Shown: positions 62,621 to 64,000 of the stretch, piece after piece
Numbering within the stretch: the first letter of the stretch is position 1
Layout of the letters: each line of letters starts with the position of its first letter
DNA from: Roseiarcus sp963783175
GTDB lineage: Bacteria; Pseudomonadota; Alphaproteobacteria; Rhizobiales; Beijerinckiaceae
Direction of reading: 5' to 3'
Assembly: GCA_963783175.1 (NCBI GenBank)
Contig: CAWANG010000049.1
Coordinates: 49,364-113,363 of the forward strand
DNA length: 64,000 bases
The notes under the pieces: model-generated
What the model was told of the DNA's origin: nothing
The model's input: only the letters and a program-made list of their open reading frames with translations
The model's database searches: none
Position numbers and translations under genes: made by a program

Positions 62621-63619
62621 TCAGACCGTGAGGCCGTTGCGTCCCGCGAGCTCGGCGAGCGACACATTGGGCCGCGCGCCGAGATGCTGGATGATCTCCG
62701 CCGCCGCCAGCGCGCCGAGGCGCCCGCAAGTGACCATATCGCGATCCCGCGCAAGGCCGGCAAGGAAGCCGGCTGCGAACATGTCGCCTGCGCCGGTGGT
62801 GTCGATAAGCTTGCCAATGGGGAAGGCGGGAACCTCCCAAGTGTCATCGCCGTCGACGACCACGCAGCCCTTCTCCGACCGCGTGACAATTCCTAAGACG
62901 CCCTCGGCGCGCAGATCATCGAGCGCCTCGTCGAAATGCGGCGTCTCATACAGCGACAGGATCTCGTCGGTGTTGGCGAAGATGGTGTCGACGGTCTTCG
63001 TGCGCATGAGGTCGATGAATTCGCCGCGGAACCTGTCGACGCAGAACGAATCCGACAGGGTGAGCGCGACCCGGCGCCCGGCCGCGCGGGCAATCGCGCC
63101 GGCTTTCTGGAACGCCGTCTTGGCCGCCGGGCGGTCCCACATATAGCCCTCGAGGTAGACGACCTTCGCGGCTTTGACCAAAGCCTCGTCGACGTCGGGG
63201 GGCGCAAGGTAGGAGCTCGCGCCGAGATAGGTGTTCATCGTCCGCTCGCCGTCGGGCGTGATATAAATAAAGCAGCGTCCGGTTGCCGGCCCATGCTGGG
63301 CGGGCGCGGTCGAGAACGCGACGCCGGTTGAGCGAATGTCGTCGGCGAAAGCCGCGCCGAGCGGATCGCGCTTGACCTTGCCGATATAGGCCGCGGGCAC
63401 GCCGAACGAGGCGACGCCGACGATCGTGTTCGCGGCCGATCCGCCGGAGATCACGCGCGGATCGATGCGGGCGGCATAGAGCGCTTCCGCCCGATCCTCG
63501 TCGATGAGGTTCATTGCGCCCTTCAGCATCTCCTGGGCGCTGAGATAGTCGTCATTGGCGTAAGCGAGAATGTCGACCAGCGAATTTCCCAGCCCCAAGA
63601 CCTCGACCGTCGCGCTCAT
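62621..63619 (-). CDS. PfkB-family carbohydrate/adenosine kinase
   Basis: 332 residues from ATG 63619, with GAGAGGGG upstream. Ribokinase-fold kinase: GLGNSLVDILAYANDDYL, GGSAANTIVGVASFGVPAAY, and the catalytic DTTGAGDMFAAGFLAGLARD with GAGD at 276-279 (base D279). The first motif resembles adenosine kinase-type PfkB members of Alphaproteobacteria. The true substrate is not settled by sequence. Divergent from the acyl-CoA ligase gene. Confidence 0.93.
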   Translation of the reverse strand: MSATVEVLGLGNSLVDILAYANDDYLSAQEMLKGAMNLIDEDRAEALYAARIDPRVISGGSAANTIVGVASFGVPAAYIGKVKRDPLGAAFADDIRSTGVAFSTAPAQHGPATGRCFIYITPDGERTMNTYLGASSYLAPPDVDEALVKAAKVVYLEGYMWDRPAAKTAFQKAGAIARAAGRRVALTLSDSFCVDRFRGEFIDLMRTKTVDTIFANTDEILSLYETPHFDEALDDLRAEGVLGIVTRSEKGCVVVDGDDTWEVPAFPIGKLIDTTGAGDMFAAGFLAGLARDRDMVTCGRLGALAAAEIIQHLGARPNVSLAELAGRNGLTV

Positions 63620-63840
63620 CGCCCCTCTCGAATTTTCCCGCCGGTCCTCCTCGCATCGGCGGCAGACGCGGTCAACCGCGCGAGAACCATCGGCGGCGCC
63701 GCGTTTCGCGCCGGCGCGTTGCCAACAGGCGGGGATTGGATAAACTCGAACGGGCTCCGGACGCCGCGGGTCGCGAACGGGCTTTTCAACGACCCGGTGC
63801 GCCTCGCGCCATAGTCGAAAAACAAATGAGGGAGGCAAAC

Positions 63841-64000
63841 ATGCTCGGGCTGATGCAGAGCCGCCCGCTTCTGATTTCGGCGCTCGCCGACTACGCTTCG
63901 ACCTGGCACGGACAACGGGAGATCGTATCCCGAGACGCGGAAGGCGCCGTCCACCGCTCGAACTACGCCGAAGTCGTGGCGCGCGCCAAGCGTCTCGCAA
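63841..64000 (+). CDS. Acyl-CoA ligase (AMP-forming), 5' end only; cut by window edge
   Basis: ATG 63841 with GAGGGAGG six bases upstream. The visible 53 residues MLGLMQSRPLLISALADYAS ... IVSRDAEGAVHRSNYAEVVA match the start of long-chain fatty-acid/3-methylmercaptopropionyl-CoA (DmdB-like) ligases. Substrate cannot be judged from this part. The 220 bp before it hold no gene. Confidence 0.75.
   Translation, partial: MLGLMQSRPLLISALADYASTWHGQREIVSRDAEGAVHRSNYAEVVARAKRLA

Overview
The window is high-GC DNA from an alphaproteobacterium, most likely a member of the Hyphomicrobiales (Rhizobiales). The lineage call is an inference from protein families typical of that order: DUF2778, DUF1127, DUF3309, a PodJ/Sel1-type polar protein, extended UvrB, and small secreted Ala/Val/Pro/Arg proteins. 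It is ordinary chromosome. I see no prophage, IS element, CRISPR array, rRNA or tRNA gene.

Layout. 1-9.3 kb: 5' part of polA, a secreted beta-propeller, a peroxiredoxin, a DsbD-alpha-like secreted protein, yqgE, recF, a 2-hydroxyacid dehydrogenase and an SDR. 9.3-18.6 kb: small secreted proteins and a lipoprotein, a 21-bp repeat array, an MHS-type transporter, YjbR, a second SDR, a TPR protein, a DUF2778 protein and a P-loop kinase. 18.6-31.4 kb: M3 peptidase, glutamate decarboxylase, prfC, aldehyde dehydrogenase, LysR, an MttB-like methyltransferase, MFS and manC. 31.4-42 kb: rpsD, a DMT transporter, a quinoprotein-relay cluster (SoxYZ-like carrier, zinc metallohydrolase, CxxxCW rhodanese-like protein), a CoA-binding/O-acetylhomoserine sulfhydrylase fusion, vapBC, ogt and uvrB. 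42-42.9 kb: a repeat island with a second 21-bp array and a tiny DUF3309 gene. 43-50 kb: cupin, tartrate/malate dehydrogenase, YeiH, msrA, a degraded PEP-CTERM-like gene, a glycine-zipper protein, MFS, cmk and MerR. 50-64 kb: the PodJ/Sel1 protein, a CpdB-like nucleotidase, a lipoprotein hydrolase, DUF937, ychF, yggS, a CMD-ArsR-AHSA1 operon, a lutA remnant, a PfkB kinase and the start of an acyl-CoA ligase.

Two points stand out. First, about a dozen genes are split by single-base shifts, nearly all repaired by deleting one base. They include genes expected to be intact (polA, manC), so uncorrected insertion errors in the sequence are more likely than mass pseudogenisation. Second, two intergenic elements near 11.7 and 42.6 kb share one design: a 21-nt leader, 19 nt, then exactly five 21-bp units. 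Both lie just 3' of a minus-strand gene. This is the least explained structure in the window.

Functionally, the quinoprotein-relay cluster and the MttB-like locus suggest PQQ-dependent alcohol oxidation and use of methylated amines, as in methylotrophs or their relatives. No quinoprotein dehydrogenase lies in the window, so this is inference.
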